Of a DNA stretch of 56,939 bases, positions 9,069-17,814 are shown in pieces. The translations under genes were made by a program, and so were the position numbers. The DNA comes from Frigoribacterium sp. (GTDB lineage Bacteria; Actinomycetota; Actinomycetes; Actinomycetales; Microbacteriaceae): contig JANYIZ010000132.1 in assembly GCA_025408445.1 (NCBI GenBank), positions 1 to 56,939 on the forward strand, written 5' to 3'. Below the pieces are notes generated by a model, which was not told where the DNA came from, did not search any database, and saw only the letters and a list, made by a program, of their open reading frames with translations. Numbering within the stretch: the stretch's first letter is position 1; every line of letters begins with the position of its first letter.

Positions 9069-9170
9069 TCATCCCTGGGACCGAGCTCCCACCGCCCGAA
9101 TCAGCCCGACTACTCCTCCCGCGATCACGACGATCACGACGATGACGTCATGATCACCGAGCTGCCCCAT
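9069..9170 (-). CDS. Possible 33-residue membrane peptide
   Basis: A short open frame between the penicillin-binding protein gene and the GH15 gene encodes MGQLGDHD followed by a strongly hydrophobic stretch (VIVVIVVIAGGVVGLI) and a basic tail (RAVGARSQG), which would make one membrane segment. There is no good Shine-Dalgarno sequence and part of the hydrophobic stretch comes from a short cgatcacga repeat at 9122-9139. It could be a real small membrane protein or chance; I favour chance slightly. Confidence 0.25.
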   Translation of the reverse strand: MGQLGDHDVIVVIVVIAGGVVGLIRAVGARSQG

Positions 9171-9179
9171 ATCGCGGCA

Positions 9180-11366
9180 CTACTGCCCGCTGGCCGCGCC
9201 TCGCCCGTTGACCAGCGCCGGGTCCGGCGCCGGGAAGTCGCCACCGCGGTAGTCCGGATTCGCGTTCAGCGAGGCCATGGTGTCGCGAAAGATGTTGAAT
9301 TTTGTGTTGTAGCCGTTGGTACCGACGAGCGTGGTCTTACGCAGGGAGTGGTGCCCGCCATCCGTGTTGCCCACCCACACCGCCAGGGACATCTTCGTGG
9401 TGGTCGCGATGAGCCAGTTCTGCGCCGAATCCTCGGTGGTACCGGTTTTACCGACGATCGGCACGCCGTCTCGCGGACTTCCGGCCGATCCCGTACCGGA
9501 CGTCATGACCGCACCCAGCGCATACGCCACGGTGGCGGCGACATTGGGCGCGACCGCTTGGGAGCAGGAGCGGGGCTGGCCCGGAGCGTCCTTGCCATCC
9601 GGCCCAACGACCTTGTCGATAATCGTCGGCGCGCAATACAATCCATTCGCGCCAACGGTCGCGATGGCCGCGGCCATGGTGATCGGTGCGATCTCGTTGG
9701 TACCGATGATCGCGGCAGGTTGAGCACCAAGCTCGATGCCGTCGGCCCGATGCACTCCGTAGGCCTTTGCGGTGTCCCGGATGTCGCACACATCAAGCTT
9801 CTGCGCCATCGAGAGAAACGCGAGGTTGACCGAGTACTTCGTGGCGGCCGCCACCGTCATCTGCCCACCCTCACCGGGGGAGTCATTATTGAAGACGAAC
9901 GGTGCCTGGCCATCGGAGTTGATACACCGCGAATTGAAGGAGCTCAGGTTGAATGCCCGTGGGGTGCCGTCAACAACCTCACTCAGGGTGTGGCCCCTCT
10001 TCAGCCACTCCGTGAGGGTGAAGATTTTATAAGTTGACCCGGTTTGGAAGCCGGATGATCCCCCGTACGACCGATCGGTCATATAGTCGACGGCGGTCGT
10101 CGTTGGCCCCCCGCCATCCTGGGAATTATCAAAGCCCTTGTTCTGCGCCATGACCACGATTCGCCCGGTGCCGGGTTGCATCGCCACCGCTGCCGCCCCG
10201 AGTGCGAAGCGCGTCTCCGTCGGCGGGGCGTTGGTTATGAGATTGTCCTGGGCGACATCCTGCTGCCCCAGGTCGATGCTCGTGTAAATCCTGTACCCCC
10301 CGCGCGCCCAGGCGGCGGCGCGGGCAGCGTCGGTTTCGCCGAGAGCGGCCAGGGTCGGCACCAGTCGCAGCGCAAAGTCGCAGGCGAACTTCGCGTCGGC
10401 CGCGTAGAGACATCCATTATTTGGAGTGCGAAGTTTCGGCGCGATCGGACTCGCTATCGCGGCCTGGTACGACGCCTCGTCGATGAAGCCAAGGTCCCGC
10501 ATATCGAACAGGATCAGGTCTCGCCGATCCTTGTTGGCTGCATAGAGCGCCGGATCGCTCAGGTTGCGGGAATTGGGCTGCTGCACCATGGCGATGAGGC
10601 TGGCGGCCTGGGGAAGCGTGACATCCTTCGCACTCACGCTGAAGTATTTCTGGGCCGCCGACTCGATGCCGTAGGTGTTTCCCCCGAACCCGGCGATATT
10701 CAGGTAGCCGAGAAGAATGTCCTTTTTCGCGTAACGCTTCTCGAGACCGATCGCGAACTTCATCTCGCGCAGTTTGCGATTGAGAGTGTCGCTGATCGCA
10801 GCGGCATAGGCCGTCTTCTTCTTGGCCGCGTCATCGATGCGCAGCGCCCGCTGGATGAGGATGTTCTTCACCAGCTGCATTGCGATGGTCGAGCTGCCAC
10901 TGGTGATCGACTTGTGGACGAGGTTTCCGGCGGCGGCGCGGGCTATCGCTTTCAGGTCGATGCCCCCATGCTGCCAGAATCGGCGATCTTCCCCCGCGAC
11001 AGTGGCCTCGGTGATGAACTTCGAGACGCCTTTCCAGGCCACGCTCTGGCGATCCTGGTCGTAGATCGTGGCGATCGGCACGGCGGCCCCGTCGCGCTGG
11101 GCGTAGATCAAGTTGCGCTGCGTCTGCGCGTCGATCGTGAGATAGTCCGGCAGGTTATCGAAGAAGCCGATGGATGCTGTCGCGCTTCGGCTGGTGACCA
11201 GGATCGATGGGAGGGCGAGAGATGACACGAGCACTCCGGCCAGCAGGCTGAAGAACAGCAGCCCGACGAGGGAACCGAAGACCGTGCCCCGCCGTCCATA
11301 GTCCGAGACGGAGGTTTGTCTCATCGCCGTGGGTAGCGGGGCGGCGGCACGAGTTTTGCGAGCCAT
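9180..11366 (-). CDS. Class A penicillin-binding protein (PBP1-type)
   Basis: A bifunctional peptidoglycan synthase of about 728 residues. A short cytoplasmic tail and one membrane anchor (FGSLVGLLFFSLLAGVLVSS) are followed by a GT51 glycosyltransferase domain with EDRRFWQHGGID near residue 128 and SSTIAMQLVKN. The transpeptidase domain has the active Ser in TGSTYK near 440, SVN near 512 and GKTGTTED near 640. It polymerises lipid II and crosslinks the chains outside the membrane. Two ATGs lie at 11372 and 11366; I chose 11366 because the GGAAAGGGGG sequence is at the right distance from it. The tail after the transpeptidase domain is short. It is monocistronic, with about 200 bp on either side. 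Confidence 0.93.
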   Translation of the reverse strand: MARKTRAAAPLPTAMRQTSVSDYGRRGTVFGSLVGLLFFSLLAGVLVSSLALPSILVTSRSATASIGFFDNLPDYLTIDAQTQRNLIYAQRDGAAVPIATIYDQDRQSVAWKGVSKFITEATVAGEDRRFWQHGGIDLKAIARAAAGNLVHKSITSGSSTIAMQLVKNILIQRALRIDDAAKKKTAYAAAISDTLNRKLREMKFAIGLEKRYAKKDILLGYLNIAGFGGNTYGIESAAQKYFSVSAKDVTLPQAASLIAMVQQPNSRNLSDPALYAANKDRRDLILFDMRDLGFIDEASYQAAIASPIAPKLRTPNNGCLYAADAKFACDFALRLVPTLAALGETDAARAAAWARGGYRIYTSIDLGQQDVAQDNLITNAPPTETRFALGAAAVAMQPGTGRIVVMAQNKGFDNSQDGGGPTTTAVDYMTDRSYGGSSGFQTGSTYKIFTLTEWLKRGHTLSEVVDGTPRAFNLSSFNSRCINSDGQAPFVFNNDSPGEGGQMTVAAATKYSVNLAFLSMAQKLDVCDIRDTAKAYGVHRADGIELGAQPAAIIGTNEIAPITMAAAIATVGANGLYCAPTIIDKVVGPDGKDAPGQPRSCSQAVAPNVAATVAYALGAVMTSGTGSAGSPRDGVPIVGKTGTTEDSAQNWLIATTTKMSLAVWVGNTDGGHHSLRKTTLVGTNGYNTKFNIFRDTMASLNANPDYRGGDFPAPDPALVNGRGAASGQ

Positions 11367-11584
11367 GGCCATCCCCCTTTCCGCTCTCTCTGTTCAATTG
11401 TCTGATGGACTGTAGGCGTCGGTTTACCCTCTCGGGGCGCGTAGTCAAATCGTGACATTACGGTTGATCCGGGTGCCAACAAGCACGCATCCGCGCTACC
11501 GCTCTGGGGCAGCCCACGATCGCCTTCGACTCCCAGCGGTGTTCTGGTTCGCGGTCGTGGCGAGGCCAGGCTCGAATTGACACG

Positions 11585-14077
11585 CTAGGTGTTGTCCCCG
11601 CCCGTCTCGGCGGCGGAGATAGCTCCGGCACCGGTTCCGCTCCAGGTCCAGTCGGCCACCTCTGGAATGTCCTCGCCGTGTTCGCGCGTGTAGGCACGAG
11701 CACGCAGTCGGGCATCCTGCATGTCTTGGCGGAGCCCCGCCGTGCGGCCGGCGAGGCCGGGCACATGGTCGATCACGTCCATCACGAGGTGATATCGGTC
11801 GAGGCTGTTGAGCATCGCCATGTCGAACGGCGTGGTCGTGCCGCCCTCCTCGTTGAATCCGCGCACATGGATATTAGAATGCCCGCTGCGACGATAGGTG
11901 AGCCGGTGAATCAGCGTCGGGTAGCCGTGATAGGCGAACACGACGGGCTTATCGGTTGTGAAGATGGCGTCGAACTCCTCGCTGTCGAGTCCGTGCGGGT
12001 GCTCCGACTCGTCTTGCAGGCGCATCAGATCGATGACGTTGACGACCCTCACCCTCAACTCGGGCAGCCGCTCACGAAGGATGGACGCCGCGGCCATGGT
12101 CTCGAGAGTCGGCACGTCGCCGGCGCACGCGAGCACGACATCCGGCTCCTGTCCCGTGACCTCGGTGCCCGCCCAGCCCCAAATGCCAACACCGCGCGTA
12201 CAGTGCGCAATTGCATCCGCCATGCTCAGCCACTGCGGACTCGGCTGTTTGCCGGCGACGACCACGTTCACGTAGTCGACCGATCGAAGGCAGTGGTCGT
12301 AGGTGGAGAGCAGGGTGTTCGCGTCAACCGGGAAATATACCCGAACAATGCTCGCCTTCTTGTTCACGACGTGGTCAATGAATCCCGGGTCCTGATGGCT
12401 GAATCCGTTGTGATCCTGGCGCCAGACGTGGCTCGAGAGCAGGTAGTTGAGCGAGGCGATCGGGCGGCGCCACTGAAGCTTCTTCGACTCCTGCAGCCAC
12501 TTCGCGTGCTGGCTGAACATGGAATCGATGATGTGGATGAAGGCCTCGTAGCAGTTGAAGATGCCGTGGCGACCGGTGAGCAGGTAGCCCTCGAGCCATC
12601 CCTCGCACTGGTGTTCACTCAGCACCTCCATCACACGACCGGCGCGCGCCAGGTGTTCATCGATCGGCCAGATCGCACTGTTCCACTGCTTGTCGGTAGC
12701 GTCGAAAACGTCCTGCAGGCGATTGGAGGCCGTCTCGTCCGGACCGAAGATGCGGAAATTGTCGGGGTTTGCACGGATCACGCCCGAGAGCCAGCCGCCG
12801 AGCACCTTTGTCGATTCGACCGCAACGCTTCCCGGCTCTCCCACCTCGATGCCCGCGGTCCGGAAGTCCGGCAGCTCGAGATCGCGACGAAGCAAGCCAC
12901 CGTTCGCGAATGGTGTCGCCGACATGCGCAGGTCGCCCTTGGGGGCGAGGTCCGCGATCCACTCGAAGAGTCGCCCAGCCTCGTCGAAGAGCTCCGTCGG
13001 CTTGTACTTCAGCATCCACTCCTCGAGGATGCGCGTGTGCTCCTCGGTGTCGCGTGCGTTCGCGAGAGGCACCTGATGTGCGCGCCAGGTGTTCTCCACC
13101 GGCTTGCCATCGATTTCCGCGGGACAGGTCCAGCCCTTTGGGGTGCGCAGGATGATCATCGGCCAGACGGCCGTGCCTTCCAGCGTGCCATCCGCCGCGC
13201 TCTTCTTGATGCGGGCTATCTCGTTGAGCACCTCATCGAGAGTCTCGGCCATTCGCTCATGCACTCGCAGTGGATCTTCGCCATCGAAGCCACCGGAGAC
13301 GATGTACGGCCTGTGTCCGTAGCCACGCATGAGCTCGAGCAGCTGCTCTTCCGGGATACGGGCGAGGATGGTCGGATTCGCGATCTTGTAGCCGTTGAGG
13401 TGCAGGATCGGCAGCACCACGCCATCCTGCAGCGGGTCGATGAACTTGTTGGAGTGCCAGGCGGTCGCGAGTGGACCGGTCTCGGCCTCACCATCACCGA
13501 TGACGCAGGCGACCAGGAGGTCGGGATTGTCGAAGGCCGCCCCGTAGGCGTGCGACAGCGAATAGCCGAGTTCGCCGCCCTCATTGATCGAACCGGGCAC
13601 ATTCGGCGCCGCGTGGCTGGGGATACCCCCGGGGAAAGAGAACTGGCGGAACAGTCGACGCATGCCGACCGAGTCCTGGCGGATCGGGGAGTAGAGCTCT
13701 GAGTACGTGCCGTCGAGGTATCCGTTGGCGACCATTCCCGGGCCGCCGTGGCCGGGTCCGGTGATGTAGAGCGTTTTCTGCTGGCGCTCTCGGATGATGC
13801 GATTGAGGTGGGCGTAGAGGAAGTTGAGTCCCGGCGTTGTGCCCCAGTGTCCGAGCAGGCGCGGCTTGATGTCATCACGCGTGAGCGGATCGCAAAGCAG
13901 GGGATTGTCGAGCAGGTAGATTTGCCCGATCGAGAGGTAGTTGGCGGCTCGCCACCATCCGTCGATCTGCGCCAGCGTGTGCGGGTCCAGCGGAACGGTC
14001 GGTTTCGACGCCCAGGTCGCCGGTCCGGCGATGTGCCCGGTGTTCGAAATCGTCGGGGTGCTGATCATGTCGGTCAT
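11585..14077 (-). CDS. xfp: Xylulose-5-phosphate/fructose-6-phosphate phosphoketolase
   Basis: An 830-residue thiamine-diphosphate enzyme that cleaves xylulose 5-phosphate, and often fructose 6-phosphate, with phosphate to acetyl phosphate and a shorter sugar phosphate. The length and N-terminus ([20 protein letters not shown]) are full-length for the family. [18 protein letters not shown] and GPGHGGPGM near residues 95-130, [20 protein letters not shown] near 185 (ThDP/Mg site) and [18 protein letters not shown] near 550 are diagnostic. The ATG at 14077 has a GGAGACC ribosome-binding site. No acetate kinase or phosphotransacetylase gene is adjacent, but acetyl-CoA synthetase occurs at 45053-47071. 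A weak DosR-like half-palindrome lies upstream. Confidence 0.95.
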   Translation of the reverse strand: MTDMISTPTISNTGHIAGPATWASKPTVPLDPHTLAQIDGWWRAANYLSIGQIYLLDNPLLCDPLTRDDIKPRLLGHWGTTPGLNFLYAHLNRIIRERQQKTLYITGPGHGGPGMVANGYLDGTYSELYSPIRQDSVGMRRLFRQFSFPGGIPSHAAPNVPGSINEGGELGYSLSHAYGAAFDNPDLLVACVIGDGEAETGPLATAWHSNKFIDPLQDGVVLPILHLNGYKIANPTILARIPEEQLLELMRGYGHRPYIVSGGFDGEDPLRVHERMAETLDEVLNEIARIKKSAADGTLEGTAVWPMIILRTPKGWTCPAEIDGKPVENTWRAHQVPLANARDTEEHTRILEEWMLKYKPTELFDEAGRLFEWIADLAPKGDLRMSATPFANGGLLRRDLELPDFRTAGIEVGEPGSVAVESTKVLGGWLSGVIRANPDNFRIFGPDETASNRLQDVFDATDKQWNSAIWPIDEHLARAGRVMEVLSEHQCEGWLEGYLLTGRHGIFNCYEAFIHIIDSMFSQHAKWLQESKKLQWRRPIASLNYLLSSHVWRQDHNGFSHQDPGFIDHVVNKKASIVRVYFPVDANTLLSTYDHCLRSVDYVNVVVAGKQPSPQWLSMADAIAHCTRGVGIWGWAGTEVTGQEPDVVLACAGDVPTLETMAAASILRERLPELRVRVVNVIDLMRLQDESEHPHGLDSEEFDAIFTTDKPVVFAYHGYPTLIHRLTYRRSGHSNIHVRGFNEEGGTTTPFDMAMLNSLDRYHLVMDVIDHVPGLAGRTAGLRQDMQDARLRARAYTREHGEDIPEVADWTWSGTGAGAISAAETGGDNT

Positions 14078-14153
14078 CTGGTCTCCGCTTCGGTCGTGCC
14101 TGGGTTCCGGTCGTGCCTGTGTGGCACCGTACTCGCCTCTGAACTCCGCGCAC

Positions 14154-14167
14154 AGTACGAAAGTCCC
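14154..14167. promoter_or_regulatory. Weak DosR-box-like sequence upstream of phosphoketolase
   Basis: AGTACGAAAGTCCC has one intact DosR half-site (AAGTCCC) and matches 11 of 14 core positions of GGGACTWWAGTCCC. It lies 77 bp upstream of the phosphoketolase ATG. It is weaker than the sites near the universal stress genes and may be chance. Confidence 0.2.
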
Positions 14168-14301
14168 GGAGAAGGACCGATCGGATGTTCCCGGAAGCTC
14201 GACTCAGAGGGCGAGCGGAGCCGACTGCAGCGTGGATCCCGGCTCTCCTGCAGCGATAGCCGGCGATGTCGTTGGTGGTCACGACGATCATGAACGAAAC
14301 C

Positions 14302-16401
14302 CTATGCCCGCAGTGCGAGCACGAAGGGAAGTACCGCACCCGCCCCGGCGCGCCGCAGCTCACGACCCGCCACGGTGAGCGTCCAGCGGCTGTCCGCCAG
14401 GTCGTCGACGAGCAACACCGGCCCGGTCGGGATTTCGATCCCCGCTGCGGAGAACCGTTGCATGACTCCGGCAAGGCGATAGGCGCTGTTTCCGCCGGCA
14501 TCCCCGGTCGGCCCGCCGCCGACCCACCCGAGTGAACCGAGGTACGGCAACTTTCCCGCGTTCGCGAGCCCCTCGGCAACAGATGCGATGAGTAACGGAT
14601 GCCGCCTCGAGGGCACGGTCACCACTGCGGCGGGCCGCTCCTGCCACTGCCATTCCGCGAGCACCCGCACGCAGTCGGCGATGAGGGCCGGGCTCGCTGG
14701 GGAATCGGGCGAACTCGGGGCGAACAGCTCCCTCAGAGACCCGCCCCACCCGAGGTCGGTGAGCCTCGCCAGCGCCCTACCCGGCTCCGTGCGCTCGGTC
14801 AGCGCAATGTTTCCGCGCACGGTCACACCAAGACGATCCATTCCGCTCGGCCACTGGGCGCGGGGTGCGACCGGTACACCCACGCGGTCGAGCGAAGCGC
14901 CAGCCACGATCGCGGCATCCGCCCTCACCTCTATGGAGTACCACGGACCGGCGCAACGATCGCAGCGCCCGCACGGCGCGGCGGTCTCGTCGTCGAGCGC
15001 GCGCTGCAGAAATTCCATGCGACACCCGGTGGTCGTCTCGTAGTCGAGCATCGACTGCTGCTCGGCAGCCCGTGCGAACGCGATGCGCTCATACCGTTCA
15101 GCGTCGTAGGTCCAGGGCTCGCCGGTCGACACCCACCCGCCCCTGACCCGTCGCACGGCGCCATCGACGTCGAGCACTTTAAGCAGCAGCTCCAGTGGCG
15201 TGCGTCGCAGGTCGACTCGTGCTTCGATCGCCGCTGTCGAGAGGGCAGTGGCGCCGAGGGCCTCAATCACCGCGAGGGCCTTCTCCTGCACCGGCATCGA
15301 CGAGGTGGCAAAATAGTGCCAGATTGCCTCGTCCTCCGTTCCGGGAAGCAGGAGCACATCAGCGTTCTCTGTTGCGCGACCGGCACGACCGACCTGTTGG
15401 TAATAGGCGACGGGAGACGAGGGAGCGCCGAGATGAAGAACGAATCCGAGGTCGGGCTTGTCGAAGCCCATTCCGAGGGCGCTCGTGGCTACCAAAGCTT
15501 TGACGTCGTTCGATTTGAGTCGCTGCTCGAGCTGCTCACGCTCGGAAGTATCGGTGCGACCCGTGTACGCGTGCACCTCGTGTCCAGCCTCGCGCAACAG
15601 TCGTGCGAGGTCCTCGGCGGCGGAGACGGTGAGCGCATAGATGATCCCGCTGCCGGGCAGCTCAGCGAGGTGGCTGAGCACCCACGCCAGTCGGGCTTTC
15701 GAATCGGGCAACCTCAACACGCCGAGGCGCAGGGAGGTGCGAGCGAGAGGCCCGCGGATCGTGACCACCTCGGAACCGGGGGACCCGTCGGAGCTGCCGA
15801 GCTGTTCCGCGACATCCGCCACCACTCGGCTATTCGCCGTCGCCGTGGTCGCGAGCACCGGGATGCCCGCCGGCAGGGTCGCGATGAGGTCGCGGAGCCG
15901 TCGATAATCGGGGCGGAAATCGTGACCCCAGTCAGAGATGCAGTGCGCCTCGTCCACGACGAGAAGGCCAGCGCGTGCGACCAACGTGGGGAGCTGCTCA
16001 TCACGGAAGGCAGGGTTGTTGAGCCGCTCTGGTGAGACGAGCAGCACATCGACCTGGTCGCGGTGAAGTTTGTCGAGTACTTCCTCCCACTCGTGCGCAT
16101 TGGCGGAGTTGATGGCGACCGCGCGCACCCCCGCCCGGGATGCCGCGGCCACCTGGTCGCGCATGAGCGCAAGCAACGGGGAGACGAGGATGGTCGGTCC
16201 GGCGCCGCGCCGCCGGAGGAGGAGAGTCGCCACAAAGTACACCGCAGACTTGCCCCATCCCGTTCGCTGCACCACGAGAGCGCGGCGGCGCTGGTCCACC
16301 AGCGTCTCGATCGCCTCGAACTGGCCGTCATGGAAATCCGCATCATCACGCCCGACCAGGGCGCGCAGGATGGCGAGGGCGGCGGCGCGGCTGTCGGTCA
16401 T
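14302..16401 (-). CDS. recQ: RecQ-type DNA helicase with phosphoribosyltransferase-like C-terminus
   Basis: A 699-residue protein. The N-terminal SF2 helicase core has Walker A in RTGWGKSAVY near residue 47, the DEAH box in VVDEAHCISDWGHDFRPDYR near 145, and helicase motif VI in YYQQVGRAGR near 330. A RecQ zinc-binding Cys cluster (CRMEF...CGRCDRC) follows near 470-490. Instead of an HRDC domain the last 60 residues read GPVLLVDDLADSRWTLTVAG, the PRPP-binding signature of type I phosphoribosyltransferases such as ComF. The start at 16401 (MTDSRAAALAILR) fits the domain; the frame upstream is unlike protein. The helicase presumably acts in recombination or repair; the role of the tail is unknown. 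It stands alone and diverges from the 16598 gene. Confidence 0.9.
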   Translation of the reverse strand: MTDSRAAALAILRALVGRDDADFHDGQFEAIETLVDQRRRALVVQRTGWGKSAVYFVATLLLRRRGAGPTILVSPLLALMRDQVAAASRAGVRAVAINSANAHEWEEVLDKLHRDQVDVLLVSPERLNNPAFRDEQLPTLVARAGLLVVDEAHCISDWGHDFRPDYRRLRDLIATLPAGIPVLATTATANSRVVADVAEQLGSSDGSPGSEVVTIRGPLARTSLRLGVLRLPDSKARLAWVLSHLAELPGSGIIYALTVSAAEDLARLLREAGHEVHAYTGRTDTSEREQLEQRLKSNDVKALVATSALGMGFDKPDLGFVLHLGAPSSPVAYYQQVGRAGRATENADVLLLPGTEDEAIWHYFATSSMPVQEKALAVIEALGATALSTAAIEARVDLRRTPLELLLKVLDVDGAVRRVRGGWVSTGEPWTYDAERYERIAFARAAEQQSMLDYETTTGCRMEFLQRALDDETAAPCGRCDRCAGPWYSIEVRADAAIVAGASLDRVGVPVAPRAQWPSGMDRLGVTVRGNIALTERTEPGRALARLTDLGWGGSLRELFAPSSPDSPASPALIADCVRVLAEWQWQERPAAVVTVPSRRHPLLIASVAEGLANAGKLPYLGSLGWVGGGPTGDAGGNSAYRLAGVMQRFSAAGIEIPTGPVLLVDDLADSRWTLTVAGRELRRAGAGAVLPFVLALRA

Positions 16402-16449
16402 TGCTCCAGCTTGACAGGGGCGGGCGACAGAGCGGACCGACGGGCACAT

Positions 16450-16514
16450 CCGGAGAAAACTCCGGGGAAGACTCCCGGGAGGTTCACGCGGGGGAGGAGA
16501 TGACTCTCCTCCCC
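16450..16514. repeat. Two perfect hairpins in the recQ upstream region
   Basis: CCGGAG-AAAA-CTCCGG (16450-16465) and GGGGAGGAGA-TGAC-TCTCCTCCCC (16491-16514) are perfect inverted repeats of 6 and 10 bp stems. They lie between the divergent recQ-like gene and the 16598 gene. Neither has a following T-tract, so operator or leader structures are more likely than terminators. Confidence 0.7.
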
Positions 16515-16597
16515 TTCACACCGGAAGTCCGGCGGAGCAGAACACAGAAATTAGCCAGTACAGCCCGGCACCCGTCTCGATGCGCGACGCTGCCGTG

Positions 16598-17017
16598 ATG
16601 AAACCCCATTACGAAGACACCATTAGCCAGCCGCTCGCCACTGATTCCCTTGTTGAAGAGCGGATCTCTGCGCTCGTGGGACGTGCCTGCCACAGACAGG
16701 TCTGGTTCCTGTTCGTGGACAGCAGGAACGTGCAGTTGCCGCTCATCATCCCGGTCTCCGACCCGCCGATAATGCCTGATACCGCAGTATCTCAGCTTGT
16801 CGACAACATTGTGAAGGCCGGTGAGGGCATGGACGCCCATTCGGTGATCGTCGTACTCGAACGCTACGCCGGGTCGGAATTCACTCCGGCCGATCGAGCC
16901 TGGGCACGCGCACTCGACAGTGCATTCGGATGCACCGAGCTGCCAATGCGGGCCGTCCTGGTCAGCCACAGCCGAGGAGTGCGCTGGTTCGCACCTGACG
17001 ACTATGGGTTCGACTGA
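16598..17017 (+). CDS. Conserved-looking hypothetical protein
   Basis: A cytoplasmic protein of about 139 residues without recognised domain. It has normal globular composition (VWFLFVDSRNVQLPLIIPVS, then DAHSVIVVLERYAG, then RAVLVSHSRGVRWFAPDDYG), suggesting an alpha/beta fold with several strands. Codon bias supports this strand over the open frame on the opposite strand. Start is uncertain: ATG at 16598, GTG at 16595 and ATG at 16580 are in frame, none with a strong ribosome-binding site. It diverges from the recQ-like gene. I do not recognise the family. Confidence 0.65.
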   Translation: MKPHYEDTISQPLATDSLVEERISALVGRACHRQVWFLFVDSRNVQLPLIIPVSDPPIMPDTAVSQLVDNIVKAGEGMDAHSVIVVLERYAGSEFTPADRAWARALDSAFGCTELPMRAVLVSHSRGVRWFAPDDYGFD

Positions 17018-17098
17018 CCTGGCCACGACGGATCGCCAGCCCCGAACTAGCCCCGAAGCCCAGAACTGGCCCCGTCGAACTTGCCAAGCAACCCGGGG

Positions 17099-17599
17099 CT
17101 AGGAGACGAGAAGCGAGGCCTCGATCAGCGACACGATCTCCGGCGCATCGGGCTGCGTCGTCGGACGGAAACGATGCACCTCCCCTTCGCGGGTGATCAC
17201 GAACTTCTCGAAGTTCCACTTGACCTTGCCTGCCTTGCCCGCAGAGTCGGAGGACTTGGTGAGCTCGGTGTAGAGCGGGTGGGCGTTCTTGCCGTTCACC
17301 TTCGTCTTCTCGAACATCGGGAAGGTGACTCCCCACGTGGTCGAGCAGTACTCCTTGATGGCGTCTTCGCTGCCGAGCTCCTGCAAGAACTGATTGCTCG
17401 GAAAGCCGAGCACACTGAAACCGCGCTCCGCATAGGTCTTCTGCAGCTTTTCGAGTTTCTCGTATTGGGGAGCGAGCCCACATCGAGAGGCGACGTTGAC
17501 AACGAGGTAAACCTTGTCGCCGAGGTCGGAAAGGGTGGTCGACGTACCGTCGATGGTCGTGAGGGGGATATCGCCGAGAGGGCTGTCACTGATTGTCAT
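17099..17599 (-). CDS. Glutathione peroxidase family thiol peroxidase
   Basis: A 166-residue protein, full length for the bacterial GPx family. The peroxidatic Cys is in NVASRCGLAPQYEKLEKLQ near residue 37, followed by GFPSNQF near 69 with the catalytic Gln position, and KWNFEKFVI near 127 with the catalytic Trp and Asn. Cys rather than selenocysteine implies a thiol peroxidase; in actinobacteria, which lack glutathione, the reductant is probably thioredoxin or mycothiol (inference). The start at 17599 (MTISDSPLGDIPL) begins the domain; the longer upstream frame is non-coding in character. It reduces hydrogen peroxide or lipid hydroperoxides in the cytoplasm. Confidence 0.93.
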   Translation of the reverse strand: MTISDSPLGDIPLTTIDGTSTTLSDLGDKVYLVVNVASRCGLAPQYEKLEKLQKTYAERGFSVLGFPSNQFLQELGSEDAIKEYCSTTWGVTFPMFEKTKVNGKNAHPLYTELTKSSDSAGKAGKVKWNFEKFVITREGEVHRFRPTTQPDAPEIVSLIEASLLVS

Positions 17600-17814
17600 A
17601 ACAGTGAAACCTATCCTCAGAAGCAGGGAATTCCACTCCTCTCGAAGCTGTGAATGAGTCGGGTACGAGTGGGGTCGGCGAATCCGAAGCGAGTCACAAC
17701 GCCGCTCCAGAACGTGCCCACCTCGATCCCAGCAAGTTTTCGATATCGTCATGTGGTGGTGCACTTGACCGAGGCACCGGCACACTGCGCCGATATTCCA
17801 GCGGAAAGCCCGTC

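Noticed and set aside
9122-9139. A tandem cgatcacga repeat considered as the start of a regulatory array
   Set aside because: Only two units, partly overlapped by the uncertain 33-codon frame; not enough to call an array.
11678-13702. A long plus-strand open frame of 674 codons antisense to phosphoketolase
   Set aside because: It is composed of Arg/His/Val-rich antisense sequence, lacks any domain, and the opposite frame is a full-length phosphoketolase with all motifs.
14599-16035. A 478-codon plus-strand open frame antisense to the RecQ gene
   Set aside because: Antisense shadow caused by high GC; the minus-strand helicase motifs are decisive.
16484-17026. A 180-codon minus-strand open frame opposite the hypothetical gene at 16598
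   Set aside because: The composition is Cys/His/Arg-rich shadow; the plus frame looks globular.
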